From: Sporopachydermia quercuum
Lineage: Eukaryota > Ascomycota > Sporopachydermiomycetes > Sporopachydermiales > Sporopachydermiaceae
Assembly: GCA_001599295.1 (NCBI GenBank)
Contig: BCGN01000005.1
Location: 1,421,631-1,485,630, forward strand
Direction: 5' to 3'
Length of the DNA stretch: 64,000 nucleotides
Both the position numbers and the translations under genes were made by a program. The notes beneath the pieces were generated by a model. The model made no database searches. It was not told the DNA's origin and saw nothing but the letters and a program-made list of their open reading frames with translations. Below are positions 12,052 to 23,235 of the stretch, in pieces; positions within the stretch are counted from its first letter, which is position 1, and every line of letters begins with the position of its first letter.

Positions 12052-14023
12052 GTTTCCCAGGACAAATTTAAGAACAACAGTTGATGGGTGATTAGGGTGA
12101 ATAAGTGTAGCACTTCAATTATGTTATGTACCTTCTACCAAACGGATTGATTGTCTCCTAACTGCCTTAGACTATCAATGAACCTAGTTGGAGTTTTCAT
12201 TCTAAGGCTGTTCTCTTATTTATTTATTTATGATATTTATTATAGTTTCATATAGTTATTTATTTTTAAGTATCTGTTCATAGTTTATTAAATGATNTTA
12301 TTATTCAGTTTTTGGTATTATGTCAGCTACTTTTCATTCACGTGACTCTTCTCCGGACTGATCCTTTAATCTGATACATTATTTTTGCATTTGACATGGA
12401 CGCCAACTAGTCGCTTCGCAAGAACTACATTTTAACTAGAAACGGTAATTACATTATAATCGTCTTCTGCGTCTTATTTCTGTTCAAATATAAGAGGAAT
12501 TCTTAGCTGAAATCAGCTTGAAACTAAGCGAGCAACGACGCGTTGCGTTGCACCTATGAAACTTTGATTATCTTTGCATCAGTAGCAAAATTTGAGAAAC
12601 CCTAAATTTTGATAATGGGTCGAAGAGCAATTATTTTAAAAGAGAAGAGTAAAGTAGAATAATAATCCATAGATATTCATCAATACCACCAATATTAATA
12701 CCCGAGAAACCTAGATATCATTCATATTTCATATGAGCAATTTGAAAATGGTGATCTACTTAAAATTCTTACACTTCAGACGAGGAATATATACCGGGTA
12801 CTACGGGCTTACAAATAAGTATTGGAGATTGTTAGAAAAAAGGTTGTAAGCATTATCGCCGAAGTATGTTGAGTTTTCAGTTTGTTGATAAGAATCACAG
12901 GTCGCATTATAAATGATATATGAAGTATAAATGCAAATGAGTAAAAAGAGTAAAATACAGTAATTAACTACTCACATATCCTTTTACTATGCCAGATAGA
13001 ATAACTCTCCTTTCTCACCCTAACACAAGCAGATCAATCACAGTTTCTATTGTTTTCTCGAACATAAATCACACAAACATGGTTTCGGGTTTGTGGGATT
13101 GAAGGTGGAGTAAAGCTTCTTTTTTGCCCTACTTACATAATCCTATTTGATTGACCCACCATATTTAGCCTGTATGAGAGATGGGTCTCTAATCGCTAAA
13201 ACAACAACATTTATTCAAAAGAGAGATGGAAATTTCATCTCCCAGAGCGAAACATCTCGAATTAACACCTCTCTTATAATAATTTTCCGATCGATGGATT
13301 TTAGCCTACTTGTAGCAATCCTTTCAAAAGGATTTCTACTACATTAGGAAATGGAAAAACGTCTAAAAAAGCTACATTAGAGTTCTTAAACCTTATTTTC
13401 ACCTCAGGATCCCTCAAACCTCAAACGAAGTTAAAACACGGCATATAGAATAGCCACGTCTTCGTAGAACACGTAAAGGGCAACCTGCTTGTTGTTTAAA
13501 GCTCAATAATTATTTCCAGATTTGGCATAGATTGAATTCCCCAGGTTGGAGTGACAAAAAAATAACAATTCCAACGATGAATATGGAAGAATATTGGAAA
13601 ATGAAGTAGAAGCTGATTGAAGGAGAATCATTATTATATCCCAATTGGGTCCAAGTGAACTAAATGAGTAAAATCAATTGAAACCATATAGCACAAGAAT
13701 AGCTTATTTGATGAGAGATCTCCTGCCATAATTGTAGATGGTTGATATTCTTTCTTTTTCTCCTAAGATGATTGGCAATTGATTTCTTCTTTTCTTGTTT
13801 ATATATAGTTCATGACTGTTAGTCACAAGAAATAGTTTTGCTTATGACTGCTATTACAAGAAATACTTGTCTGTGTACTATATGGTCCATAAAACCGTTT
13901 CAGCTATTAGAATCACAACTGTTTAGTTGCTAACCGTGATTTGCAACACCGCCAACTGTCGAAGAAAATCAATACCCTTTCACATAGCGTACAGATCGAG
14001 AGGATTTCGCAAAAAAAAGAAAA
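12052..14023. other. Gene-free interval between ACH1 and the 14-kb coiled-coil gene
   Basis: About 2 kb without a supported gene. A small frame at 13147-13347 begins with TTG and has no recognisable features. A palindromic TCACGTGA lies at 12338-12345. Poly-A/T runs are frequent near 12190-12320, where the ACH1 transcript probably ends. Confidence 0.45.
12338..12345. promoter_or_regulatory. Palindromic TCACGTGA (E-box)
   Basis: A perfect 8-bp E-box palindrome about 290 bp downstream of the ACH1 stop. Such sites bind Cbf1/Pho4-type bHLH proteins in yeasts. It is not close to a start codon, so its use is uncertain. Confidence 0.3.
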
Positions 14024-14611
14024 ATGTCATTATTTCAACGAACAATCAAACACTCACAGTCCGCCAAGGACCTTTCAAGGAAAGCACTACTACCAGGACA
14101 CGAAGGAGAGGCAGAGAGAACACGAATTTTAGAAGAACAACTAATAGCAGTTTCTGTACAAGCAGCACAGTCCATTGATCGGTGTGATCTATTGGAAGCA
14201 CGACTTGCGAAGTATGAAGATGTTCCACTGAAAAAGAAACAATTAGATCCACCAAAACCAGATTTCACCTACCGTAAACGTGTTACTGAAACTATGACAC
14301 CATCGTCTTCGATATCCTCCATTAATTCACTCTTCTCAGAGCCAGAAGCTGCTTGCAACCATGAGAAAGAACTAGAGAGGTTGAGCCATTGCGATGAAGA
14401 GATTCAATTGTTAAGGTCGCGCCTTCTTCAGAAAGAGGAACAAATCAGCCAAATGACGACAGAACTTATCAGTTCAAACAAAATAATTGAGAAACTAGAG
14501 TTAAATGAAAGACTTCTACGAGGACGATTACAGAGAATTGAGCAAGGTATCAATGTTAGTCAGAAGGCTAAATATGTCATGAATCATGTCCAACCTTTCA
14601 GTTACTTTTAG
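14024..14611 (+). CDS. Uncharacterised coiled-coil protein, 195 residues
   Basis: Not recognised. The ATG at 14024 has an AAAA context. The protein is highly charged, with two predicted coiled-coil segments. One is about residues 26-65, where a heptad-like EEQLIAVSVQAAQSI pattern appears. The other is about 113-178 and is rich in Glu, Leu and Arg. A Ser/Pro-rich linker (about 68-108) separates them, and the tail is Phe/Tyr-rich. Codon use and length make a real gene likely. The GTATCA within the last 20 codons could in principle be a donor leading to another C-terminus, but I found no matching acceptor with a branch point. Cytoskeletal or scaffold roles are common for such proteins, but nothing here identifies one. 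Confidence 0.65.
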   Translation: MSLFQRTIKHSQSAKDLSRKALLPGHEGEAERTRILEEQLIAVSVQAAQSIDRCDLLEARLAKYEDVPLKKKQLDPPKPDFTYRKRVTETMTPSSSISSINSLFSEPEAACNHEKELERLSHCDEEIQLLRSRLLQKEEQISQMTTELISSNKIIEKLELNERLLRGRLQRIEQGINVSQKAKYVMNHVQPFSYF

Positions 14612-15430
14612 TTTATATTATCTTACCCTGTAATGTCTCTTTATGTTTGTCATTTGCTCTATTACTTCACATCATTCTTCTCCCTAATTTTCCTTCGATA
14701 TGATACGAGCTACATAAATATCTACTGTGTTATGTACTTAATTGTTTAACACTATTATCAGCAGTGTTCTCTTTTTTATTATTATCCAATACCTGGTTTC
14801 TTTGGTTTCTTTTGTTCGGTTAGTTATTCAATATTTTTCAATATAATATATTCTTTGTCTCTTCATCTTAATCACATTTAAGCATATTTAAACACAGTTA
14901 CATACCTTATCTGTATCACTTATTACCTTATTACCTCGTCAATAAGAATATTTGTCCCATTTCCAATTCTCATCCCACTCCTACTCCTCCTTCCGTTTCG
15001 TGTCTCATCTCTGTTTCATTTACCTGAAAAGAGATATGAGGCTCAAAAGTTTTAAACTCACATCAACTCTTGACATCTTCTTTCAGGTATCAGAAATTAC
15101 CCATCACGTGGAAAAACACCACCAAATGATTATTTCACAGTGTTAACCTGATTTGGCAGGGGTTCAGATAAGAAATCTGGTTCCTGTCTAATACAGTAAT
15201 ATGTGAGAATGCACACGAACATACTATGCTGATCACGAGAAGTGCAGTTATAGTGATACATGAAAAAAGGCAACTTGAAGAAATAGGCTCTAAGAGAGAC
15301 AACAATAGATAATCTGAAAGTACGGGAAGTTCGTTCTAGGTTCTTAGAACGATTATACTGGAGCAACGTCCCACTAGATACTTCTACGAAGTATATTGCC
15401 AATAGCCCAACGAGATTCCTTCAAGGCATT
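14612..15430. other. Spacer before the THI74-like transporter
   Basis: About 820 bases. No gene is visible. A TCACGTGG E-box-like site lies at 15104-15111, some 320 bp before the downstream ATG. Long pyrimidine-rich tracts cover 14620-15000. Confidence 0.4.
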
Positions 15431-16495
15431 ATGATATCTACAGACTCAAGCAGTCGAACCAGAAGAACAGCTGGATTAGTTTTCTTAGGCATAGTAGTAA
15501 TATTATGGACCCTTTCAAGCTTCCTGGTTAGTACCATATTCGAGAAAGATCTTTATAGAAAGCCTTATTTTATCACATATTTAAATACCGGTACATTTTC
15601 TTTCTACCTGATACCTTCACTACTAAAATGGTATAGATACGGTGGAGCCAAAGAATTATATGGAAAGCTATTACATAAAGATCGTCCTATCAGCTATTCT
15701 CAAATTCAATCACCATTAGTGGTGTCTGAAAGATGGTCAACGAAAAGCACAGCAGTTCTTGCGCTTCAATTTTGCATGTTATGGTATATTGCAAATTTAC
15801 TGACGAATGCTAGTTTATCGTATACCACAGTCACCTCTCAAACGATATTGTCAAGTACATCGTCATTTTTCACATTGATCATAGCCTCAATAGCTCAGGT
15901 AGAGAAATTCACGGCGACGAAACTAGCAGCAACGCTACTCAGCTTTCTAGGAATTATATTGATCGCATTATCAGATTCACACGGCAAAAAGGAAACTATG
16001 GAGCATGTAGTATTAGGTGACCTGATGGCGCTGGGAGGAGCTGCTTTCTATGGACTGTATACTACTTTACTAAAAGTACGAGTAAAGGACGAAAGACGAG
16101 TTGACATGAGAGTATTTTTCGGCTTTGTGGGTTTATTCAATCTACTAATTCTTTGGCCAACATTAGTGATATTCAACTTCATTGGAGTAGAAAAGTTTGG
16201 ACTACCGCCGAATCTGTTTGTTTGGTACATCGTAGTGATAAATGCTCTAAGCACGTTTATATCTGATTTTTGCTGGGTTTTGGCAATGTTGTTAACGACT
16301 CCTCTCACTGTGACGTTAGGTTTGGCTTTAACATTCCCATTAGCTATGTTCTGGGATATGATAATCAATGGCAACAGTGGAAATTTCTTCTACTACTTGG
16401 GTGCCGTTTTAATACCTATTTCGTTTATTATGATCGACAAGCAATCGTTGAAGGAAAGTGAAGAAGATGGTGATATCGTAACCGAAATTCTGTGA
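15431..16495 (+). CDS. DMT-superfamily membrane transporter, YML018C/THI74-like (SLC35F5 type)
   Basis: 354-residue polytopic membrane protein with about ten hydrophobic segments. The N-terminus (RRTAGLVFLGIVVILWTLSSFLVS followed by YRKPYFITYLNTGTFSFYLIP, broken here for length) matches the S. cerevisiae Yml018c/Thi74 pair, as does the central NLLTNASLSYTTVTSQTILS and STSSFFTLI run (about residues 125-155), the EamA signature of the drug/metabolite transporter fold. The second half repeats the fold, from GDLMALGGAAFYGLYTTLLK on. In S. cerevisiae these proteins are vacuolar or mitochondrial membrane proteins with no firm substrate, one being induced by thiamine starvation. Single exon, with the start chosen at the first ATG. 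It is convergent with OST3/6. Confidence 0.9.
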   Translation: MISTDSSSRTRRTAGLVFLGIVVILWTLSSFLVSTIFEKDLYRKPYFITYLNTGTFSFYLIPSLLKWYRYGGAKELYGKLLHKDRPISYSQIQSPLVVSERWSTKSTAVLALQFCMLWYIANLLTNASLSYTTVTSQTILSSTSSFFTLIIASIAQVEKFTATKLAATLLSFLGIILIALSDSHGKKETMEHVVLGDLMALGGAAFYGLYTTLLKVRVKDERRVDMRVFFGFVGLFNLLILWPTLVIFNFIGVEKFGLPPNLFVWYIVVINALSTFISDFCWVLAMLLTTPLTVTLGLALTFPLAMFWDMIINGNSGNFFYYLGAVLIPISFIMIDKQSLKESEEDGDIVTEIL

Positions 16496-16743
16496 GGTCA
16501 AATAGCAGGAATCGGAACGTTAATAATGGGATAATATTTTGTGAGAACAACGAAGTATGCATACCGCTCAAGCATACACCAGCTAAGCCTGTATATATAA
16601 AATGATGTACATATACTGCCAGATGTAATGTTTTAATAGATTTGCTTCATAATTTATATATTTTATTAAAGATCTAAGGATTCACTCTAAGTATGAAGCG
16701 TACCATGTTCATATACCTAATAGTGAACATTCGAGGAAGATTT

Positions 16744-17772
16744 TTAAAATAATGACAAGATGACAAAAGGGTACCCACCATCTTTCCTTTTGAACATACA
16801 TGTCAGAGCACTGAAAAATAGAACTATAAGAATAGCAAGGACAATTGCTGCATAATCTCTGATTTGCCTATTGTCAATCTTTGGTACCCATAGAACCAAA
16901 CTACATAGTAGAAGTCCCAATGCGAGGTATGTTGATGCTACTATCACCGACTCAACACCAAGCTGTTGTTGAAATCCTCCAATGAAAAAGTTCAAGGCCA
17001 GCTCACCAGATTTTGATTTCCTACTTGATAGAAAAACAGTGGATCTAATGACATTATACATTTGCCCTGACGTGAATACTGCTACCAAAACAACACTTAT
17101 TATTGAAGCAAATACTCGTCTGATATCCATACCGATATTCATGCGTTCTAGTATCTGTCTGCCTTTCTTTTTTAAAATAATTAAGACTGAAAGAGTAAAA
17201 CAAAAGTACGTAAAGAAACTTCCTGCAGCAAATGGTTCATGAATTCTGATGTTCTTGTTCAAATTGTCAACAAGAAACTGTGCCAATCGTTTGTTATTGG
17301 GTTTGTCTTCATACAACGATAGAACTTCATGAGGATCAACGTTTAAGTTTGCATTAAGACTTTTATTAGCAGGGAACAAATATACAAAGGGAACACTTCG
17401 AACATCCATGAACTTGAAGAATTCTCCGCTGTCAGCAAAATCAGAGTAAGTAAATAAAACTCCGCTTGCAACGGAGTAATCCTCATAGTAGGATTTTGCC
17501 ATTAATGAGTATTCTGGTTGAAATACTGAACAGAGACTACACCCTACCTGGGGATTCATAGCTGTGAATAGTATCACAAGAACATAATCCCTAGGACCCA
17601 TCAATTGTCCATAATTCCTATCATTTATCTTAATTAATCGATCTTCAGGATTGATTTGCTGGACCAAAGAAGCTTGATTTCCATTGCAAGCGTTTGTCAG
17701 TAGTATCCCTATTGTCCCCACTATCGCCCAAATGCGCATATGCACATTTGTCGTTGCTCCCAGTATCCTCAT
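16744..17772 (-). CDS. OST3: Oligosaccharyltransferase subunit Ost3/Ost6
   Basis: 342-residue thioredoxin-like subunit of the ER oligosaccharyltransferase, which aids N-glycosylation by holding substrate cysteines. An N-terminal signal segment (about residues 12-28) precedes a lumenal thioredoxin-like domain with the redox CxxC at Cys78-Ser-Leu-Cys81 and the conserved SVPFVYLFP stretch near 124-132. Four C-terminal membrane segments follow (about 187-340), including the SGQMYNVIR loop typical of the family. The length agrees with S. cerevisiae Ost3 (350) and Ost6 (332); I cannot tell which paralogue it represents, and a pre-duplication single copy is likely. The first ATG (17772) adds 11 residues before the signal segment; Met12 (17739) would also serve. 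Confidence 0.93.
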   Translation of the reverse strand: MRILGATTNVHMRIWAIVGTIGILLTNACNGNQASLVQQINPEDRLIKINDRNYGQLMGPRDYVLVILFTAMNPQVGCSLCSVFQPEYSLMAKSYYEDYSVASGVLFTYSDFADSGEFFKFMDVRSVPFVYLFPANKSLNANLNVDPHEVLSLYEDKPNNKRLAQFLVDNLNKNIRIHEPFAAGSFFTYFCFTLSVLIILKKKGRQILERMNIGMDIRRVFASIISVVLVAVFTSGQMYNVIRSTVFLSSRKSKSGELALNFFIGGFQQQLGVESVIVASTYLALGLLLCSLVLWVPKIDNRQIRDYAAIVLAILIVLFFSALTCMFKRKDGGYPFVILSLF

Positions 17773-18555
17773 TATTCCACGAAGGGTTTGAGTGCAAGTA
17801 TCTACAGGTGTATGTACAACAGCCGACCAATGTTGTCATACCTACACTTACAATCTAACCCCGTTTCCTCATTAAAGAAATGTTCACTATCAGAAGAATA
17901 TTTCATTCCAGCTGAATAAACTATCTTTGATATCAAACAGTTGAACATTGTTAATTTGATTCGATTGTTACTTTGCTTCCTATTTGATGAACATACAACA
18001 CGTCTCCTTTCAGAATGTGCTTTATGTTTGAAACGGGAACTTCTGTAGCACGGGACTAAAAATACCTAAAACGGTACAGTTTGATTTATTTTGGTTTACA
18101 AACGTCAAATGTAAACAACACAAAAAACAAACTAGAGCATTTAGTGGTTTTGTAATCAATTATTATGATCTGCTATGAAAGAGTCCCACATTTTAGATAA
18201 TATCAACAACGGGAGAGTTTAACAAAGTGCTTTATTTTAGTTGTTGATTCAATTGTTATATTCTTCAAGGGCATTAAGCTACTCAGCTACACTTTTTGAA
18301 AGGAGAAAAGAGGAAGATTAGGTGTGCCAATTGAAACCTGGTGTTCTGCCCCAACAATTAGTGAGGATCAACAAAAAATCGGTGGGATCTCTTGAAGCAA
18401 CCTAAGCAGTGCTAAGTATTTAGAGTGTTTGAATATTTTATACCAGCTAGACTGTTGGAAGTGGTGAATCTACTCATTGTATTTTCTTCTGAAAAGCTGA
18501 TAAAGCATATGAATCTCGATGGTGAGATACTGTGAATAATCTTCAATCAAATACA
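17773..18555. other. Divergent promoter region, OST3/6 and coiled-coil protein
   Basis: About 780 bases between two divergently transcribed genes. No gene is seen. AT-rich, with no clear TATA box or palindrome that I would assign. Confidence 0.4.
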
Positions 18556-20112
18556 ATGGCCACCACGTTCCAGAAGACGAAGAAGGCCTTGACCTTGCAT
18601 TCAAGCAAGATCCACGAACTTGAAGATTCCTTGAATTCCATTAACGAAGAATTACAAGATATTCTAGATAAAGAAAAAACACGTCAAGGACTAGTGCAAA
18701 CATTAAAGCTGGTTCATTTTGCTCAACAGAAGGAGAAAGTGAAACAAGCAGGATTTGACCTACTGATAAAAGAGTACCGTAAGGTATGGAACGAAGTTGG
18801 GGCTGCTCATTCACAAATAGAGAACTATAAAGAAAACCAGGAAAAACTGAAAGAGAAGCTGAAAGAAGCCAACGCCAAGATTGAAGAATTGACCGAGAAA
18901 GCAGTGGCTGTGAAAGATCAAAATAAAGAGAATGAAATCACCAAAACCACATCTAAATCAAACCCACCAGTTCTTTCCGTGATACAGCAGAAAGATTCTT
19001 CTGCTTCAGCAGCGGGTGAAAATTCTTTAAAAGAAAAACTAAAAGCCCAAGTTGCTTTGACGGAACAAAAGAGTATGGAAATAGAAACGCTGAAACAGGA
19101 GCTAACTCGTATGAAAGCTCATCTAGAGCGGAAGACATCGTCTGCTAGCTCGAAATCAGCTAGAAGCTCATCTACGGCTACAAGGAAAGCATCCACAACC
19201 ACGGCAACAAGCTCACAGTCCAACACTGCTACTGGGAATAAGAAACGAAAAGCTAATGAGATCGACACTACTCCTCAATCTACTATATTCACACCAGAAC
19301 AACCTTGTAAACGCACTAGGCTCAATGAGCCAATAGTTGAAGAGTCACCCATTGCTCTATCGCCATTTGTTAAGGTACGAAGTGTTTTAAACCGCATGAC
19401 CAAATCCAAAGGTTCTACTGAGAATAAAAGCAGCACTACTACTTCCAATGCTGCCAATAATGTCAAAACTCCATCTAATCCTACCTCATCACAATCTGCA
19501 CCTCCACCTAAAACTTTTCCTCTTTCTAACTCAGAGTCGAATGAAGAACCTTTGAAACCCTCAAGTACAGAACTAACAACTCCTAAACCAAGTAAACAGG
19601 TTTCCATTGATCTTGCTCCTCCTTCAAGTATATTGAGAGCAACATCACCAACCATTTCCAGTCTAAACAAATCTAGAGGCAGAATTCTTGCCACATCAAC
19701 ACCTGCTGTTCCTTCGAAACTGTCTCAGTCAGTCGAAGCTCCTGGAACTGCTACTCGAAGACGAAATACAAGAGCTACTACAGTTCCCACCCTTGTTACT
19801 AAACCTGCAAGTGAGTTAGCTACCAAACATAACTTTGCCAAAAAAGCCAAATCCTTATTTGATGTTTCTGATGACGATGATGATTTTAAACCAAAAGTAC
19901 TGCCACCCAAGAATGGGGATAAGAAAACTGGGAAGAAGAAGATCGGTGGTGTAACTGGTACCAATATGTTGTTTTCCGCAATGAATAATGAGACACTAAC
20001 TCCTAAAGGCAAACTGAAGCAACTGAGTATAGGAACCAATAAGGGCAAATTCCGTGAGATCAGTCCCGTGAAACAACGAAACGAAGCGAAAAGACATTTA
20101 TTCAAGTTTTAA
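18556..20112 (+). CDS. Coiled-coil protein with long disordered region, probably nuclear
   Basis: 518 residues from the ATG at 18556; the open frame begins eight codons earlier at GTG. Order: coiled coil (about residues 5-130, heptad-like, Glu/Lys/Leu-rich), a second short coiled coil (about 163-190), then a long Ser/Thr/Pro/Lys-rich disordered region with a KKRK basic patch near 233 and many S/T-P sites. A short conserved-looking tail follows: an acidic DVSDDDDDF, a basic KKTGKKKIGG, and a TPKGKLKQLSIGTNKGKF element. This layout resembles chromosome- or kinetochore-associated scaffolds such as monopolin Lrs4/Mde4, but I see no sequence match that proves it. Single exon. The identity is open. 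Confidence 0.75.
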   Translation: MATTFQKTKKALTLHSSKIHELEDSLNSINEELQDILDKEKTRQGLVQTLKLVHFAQQKEKVKQAGFDLLIKEYRKVWNEVGAAHSQIENYKENQEKLKEKLKEANAKIEELTEKAVAVKDQNKENEITKTTSKSNPPVLSVIQQKDSSASAAGENSLKEKLKAQVALTEQKSMEIETLKQELTRMKAHLERKTSSASSKSARSSSTATRKASTTTATSSQSNTATGNKKRKANEIDTTPQSTIFTPEQPCKRTRLNEPIVEESPIALSPFVKVRSVLNRMTKSKGSTENKSSTTTSNAANNVKTPSNPTSSQSAPPPKTFPLSNSESNEEPLKPSSTELTTPKPSKQVSIDLAPPSSILRATSPTISSLNKSRGRILATSTPAVPSKLSQSVEAPGTATRRRNTRATTVPTLVTKPASELATKHNFAKKAKSLFDVSDDDDDFKPKVLPPKNGDKKTGKKKIGGVTGTNMLFSAMNNETLTPKGKLKQLSIGTNKGKFREISPVKQRNEAKRHLFKF

Positions 20113-20543
20113 CTGGATGTGGGAAGTGGAAATGTTTGAAGGTACCTGTTGAATAAGCATCTGAGAACCCTGCTGATATGTGTCGTTAGAACGTTGCTAT
20201 TATAGATATTATGAAACAAGCGTTGAATTCATTTCTGTTGCGGATGCTACTGATACTAGCGGAAATACTACCTTTCAAACCTTTTTTCTGCCTAGTCAGT
20301 GATACATTATTATTTAGTTCCTCACAGCGAGAAAAGTTGTTCTGAACCAACAGATAGAGAATACTCATTTCTCCTTACGTTATGGTATCTATGTACTTTA
20401 CTCTTGTATTATATAATCTATTGTACATCTATTACTACTATAACTACCACTACTACTATTAATAGTAACATTGCCGTCCATTATGACTTATGGCATCATA
20501 ACATTACACATTATAACATTAACACCATAATCAGTGATACGTT
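20113..20543. other. Convergent 3' spacer
   Basis: 431 bases between two convergent genes. It contains a low-complexity ACT/ATT-rich tract around 20425-20465. No gene is seen. Confidence 0.4.
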
Positions 20544-22124
20544 CTAGCTCAGCCCAACTAGAAACTCTAGCTCAAAATGCAAACCCTTCAAAATATCCAA
20601 GTAGCGCTGCCCCAATTTCAGCCTGCTCAGCAAATCCTCTCTGAATTTTATGCCTTCTCTACAGCTTTCATCTAAATGAGAAAACATACTAACATCATCA
20701 ACCTTCCATAAAACCAAATGTTTCAGGACAACAACTAAAATAAACAGTCTATCGATAGATAAAGCATCAATAGCATAAGGTATAGATACCAATACAGATG
20801 GCAGATCTTCAAAAGAAAACGGTGACAGTAGTTCACCAGTTAACTTTTCATACATTACTTCTAGCAACACACTGTTCACTCTACTATCTTTCTCATGACA
20901 GAAAAACACATCGATTTCATCAAATGTACCGCTTAGAAGGCAACCGACTACAGTAAAAGAGTATGTCGTCGCTGGATAGTAACGCGCAACCGTTACATGC
21001 TGTGTTACTTCGTATATCAATGATAGCAGCTTTTTTCTCAGTTTCATAGTCTCTATGCCATAAACCTGTCTGTTGCCAGCATCTGAGGCACATTTACTTG
21101 ACTTTCTGCCACCAATTTGAGCCTGAATATACTCTGGATTTGAGAAATCTGTCTCAGTTACCTCTGGTAACTCATCAGCCCATAAAGGACGTATTATTGT
21201 TCGCACATCAGTAGAGGGTTTATCAGGAAAAATGAAATGAAGGATATCACTGGTCCATTGATTGAACACTTTCTTCTCTTCAATTAATTCAATTATCATT
21301 GAATGCTTCAGTGACTTGTAATTATCTTTCAGATACTGGAAGTCTTTCGTCATGATATCGAAATAGAGATTGAGAAACTGGGATAAATGCTGCCATCGTT
21401 GCATGTGAATCTTACTATCGACATGCATACCACAGTAGAAACACCAGCCTATAAAGCTCCATACTCTTCCTTTGAGTTTACTATACACTGAATCATTAAA
21501 AGATATAGAATTGTCCTTACTACTGTCCTGATCACTAAAGTCTTCATAATCAGAGCTTCTTGAACTGTTTATGCCACTTCCTATTGACGGTTTCCTGCGT
21601 TCTGATTTATTTCTTTTCAAAATGTCTTTGCTGGTATAGGAAGTTCCTGAAGTCTTTCCTTGGTCACCGCCTACAAAATAATCAATGGTTTCATGAGGTC
21701 TTTTCAGACGATTTGAGTGATCTTGCTGGGTGAATCTGAACACTTCACGGAACAAATCAAGGGCTTCTTCTTGCTTCCCAGTAATTGAATCAGAATCAAC
21801 GTTAATAGCATTACACTTATCTGCTTTAGCAACAAACCCATAGAACAAATCATGTAATACTATAAGTGCACGTTGATTCAATGTATAATCACCAGTTTTC
21901 CCTGATGAAATCTCAGGATAAACACATAGGGTAACCAACAACTTCATGATGTTCACTGAAGGTATTTGGGCTCCTCCACTGCTATAGAACTCTGCAAACA
22001 CTTCATTCTCGACGGAACATAGCAGTTGATCATATTCGAGATTGTCATATAGTGCATCTAGATAAGCCCCAGAGCTGAATTTGTCGTAAAGAAAAATGTC
22101 TTTATCGTAATTATAATCAGGCAT
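20544..22124 (-). CDS. Unrecognised 526-residue soluble protein
   Basis: I do not recognise this family. The frame is complete from the ATG at 22124 to the stop, with normal composition and no membrane segment. The N-terminal third (about 1-155) and the C-terminal half (about 225-526) look folded and helical, divided by a Ser/Lys/Asp-rich linker (about 160-222). The most distinctive block is about residues 225-275: KGRVWSFIGWCFYCGMHVDS, then MQRWQHLSQFLNLYFDIMTK. This resembles helical-repeat proteins of nuclear or chromatin complexes, but that is only an impression. It is convergent with the coiled-coil gene upstream. A profile-based search would be needed to name it. Confidence 0.8.
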   Translation of the reverse strand: MPDYNYDKDIFLYDKFSSGAYLDALYDNLEYDQLLCSVENEVFAEFYSSGGAQIPSVNIMKLLVTLCVYPEISSGKTGDYTLNQRALIVLHDLFYGFVAKADKCNAINVDSDSITGKQEEALDLFREVFRFTQQDHSNRLKRPHETIDYFVGGDQGKTSGTSYTSKDILKRNKSERRKPSIGSGINSSRSSDYEDFSDQDSSKDNSISFNDSVYSKLKGRVWSFIGWCFYCGMHVDSKIHMQRWQHLSQFLNLYFDIMTKDFQYLKDNYKSLKHSMIIELIEEKKVFNQWTSDILHFIFPDKPSTDVRTIIRPLWADELPEVTETDFSNPEYIQAQIGGRKSSKCASDAGNRQVYGIETMKLRKKLLSLIYEVTQHVTVARYYPATTYSFTVVGCLLSGTFDEIDVFFCHEKDSRVNSVLLEVMYEKLTGELLSPFSFEDLPSVLVSIPYAIDALSIDRLFILVVVLKHLVLWKVDDVSMFSHLDESCREGIKFREDLLSRLKLGQRYLDILKGLHFELEFLVGLS

Positions 22125-23110
22125 CAGACAACTGGATAGTGGATTTTGCTGTTAAGAAATTATGATAATAAAATGACGTCAAGAAAATCAAATATGCCAG
22201 CACAATAGTCTCAAATATCTGTACAGTTGTGCTTTATCGCTACTGATTTAGAATAATGTTCTACTATGAGATTTCAGCCGATGAAAGTACAAGGCATTGA
22301 GTTTGAAGTATGGCAAGCTTGCAAAACTCTTATTGTTCTGACTGACATGCCTCGTATCCAATAGCTTCACATACAGTGCTACCATTCTCTTTACTGGCAG
22401 GCAAAATCGACAAACATTTCATACAATTGTATATACATTTATACTGCTCAATACAAGGAATAGTTTTATAGGACATCTTTAGTTGCTAAATAGCTGAATG
22501 AGAATTGACAAATGAATGCTTTTGGCGTTCCTTATGGTTTCCAACTTGTTTGGGAAACCGGAAACTATCTGACTTGAAAGGAGACTCGAGGCATATTACT
22601 TTCGAGGGGTCCATATAATAGGGACAAATCTAATTATGTTTATACATCTATCTCATGTGATTAAGAGAGATGGAATACACAATTAAGGTAAACATTATGC
22701 ATTGAACGAGGAAGCAAATCGAAAACCAAACAATTACTATTCTCGATCGTTGAAAAGGCATAATTACGAAAGTCAGGTGATATTATCATACCTGTTTTCG
22801 ACCGCAAACGCGAACAAGACGGTGTTTGAAAGTAATATTTCTTATCTTCGTATTAGCATTTCTAAGCCTTCATGTTGATAGGACTTACAACTAAGAATTG
22901 AGGTATCATTAAAAGAAAATAAAAGGTAACATCTCATAAAAAACAGCATTTTGAGATCTTTTATTTTATCATTTAAAAAATAGAGAAGCTTAGAAAAAGC
23001 CTCGCGCTTGATCTAAGTCCAATATTGTAGCAAATGTTTATCTGTTTACTATCATACACATCAACAGAGTTATCTATTATGCATTTTCATTTCCAATATT
23101 CCCTACTACT
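22125..23110. other. Divergent promoter region before DOT1
   Basis: About 1 kb between the divergently transcribed 526-residue protein gene and DOT1. No gene is recognised. It may hold a short first exon of DOT1, since a branch point and acceptor are visible just downstream. Confidence 0.4.
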
Positions 23111-23235
23111 ATGACTCAAGACTTGAAAACACGTTTTCCATTGCCTTTAGATACAGATTCTCTTTGCCAAATAATTTCCTCAAGTTTGGACTCAGAGAAA
23201 AAAAAGATTAGAGCTAACTGTTGGATGAAGACCAG

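Noticed and set aside
13147-13347. 66-codon plus-strand open frame
   Set aside because: Starts with TTG, no domain, composition like the surrounding non-coding DNA.
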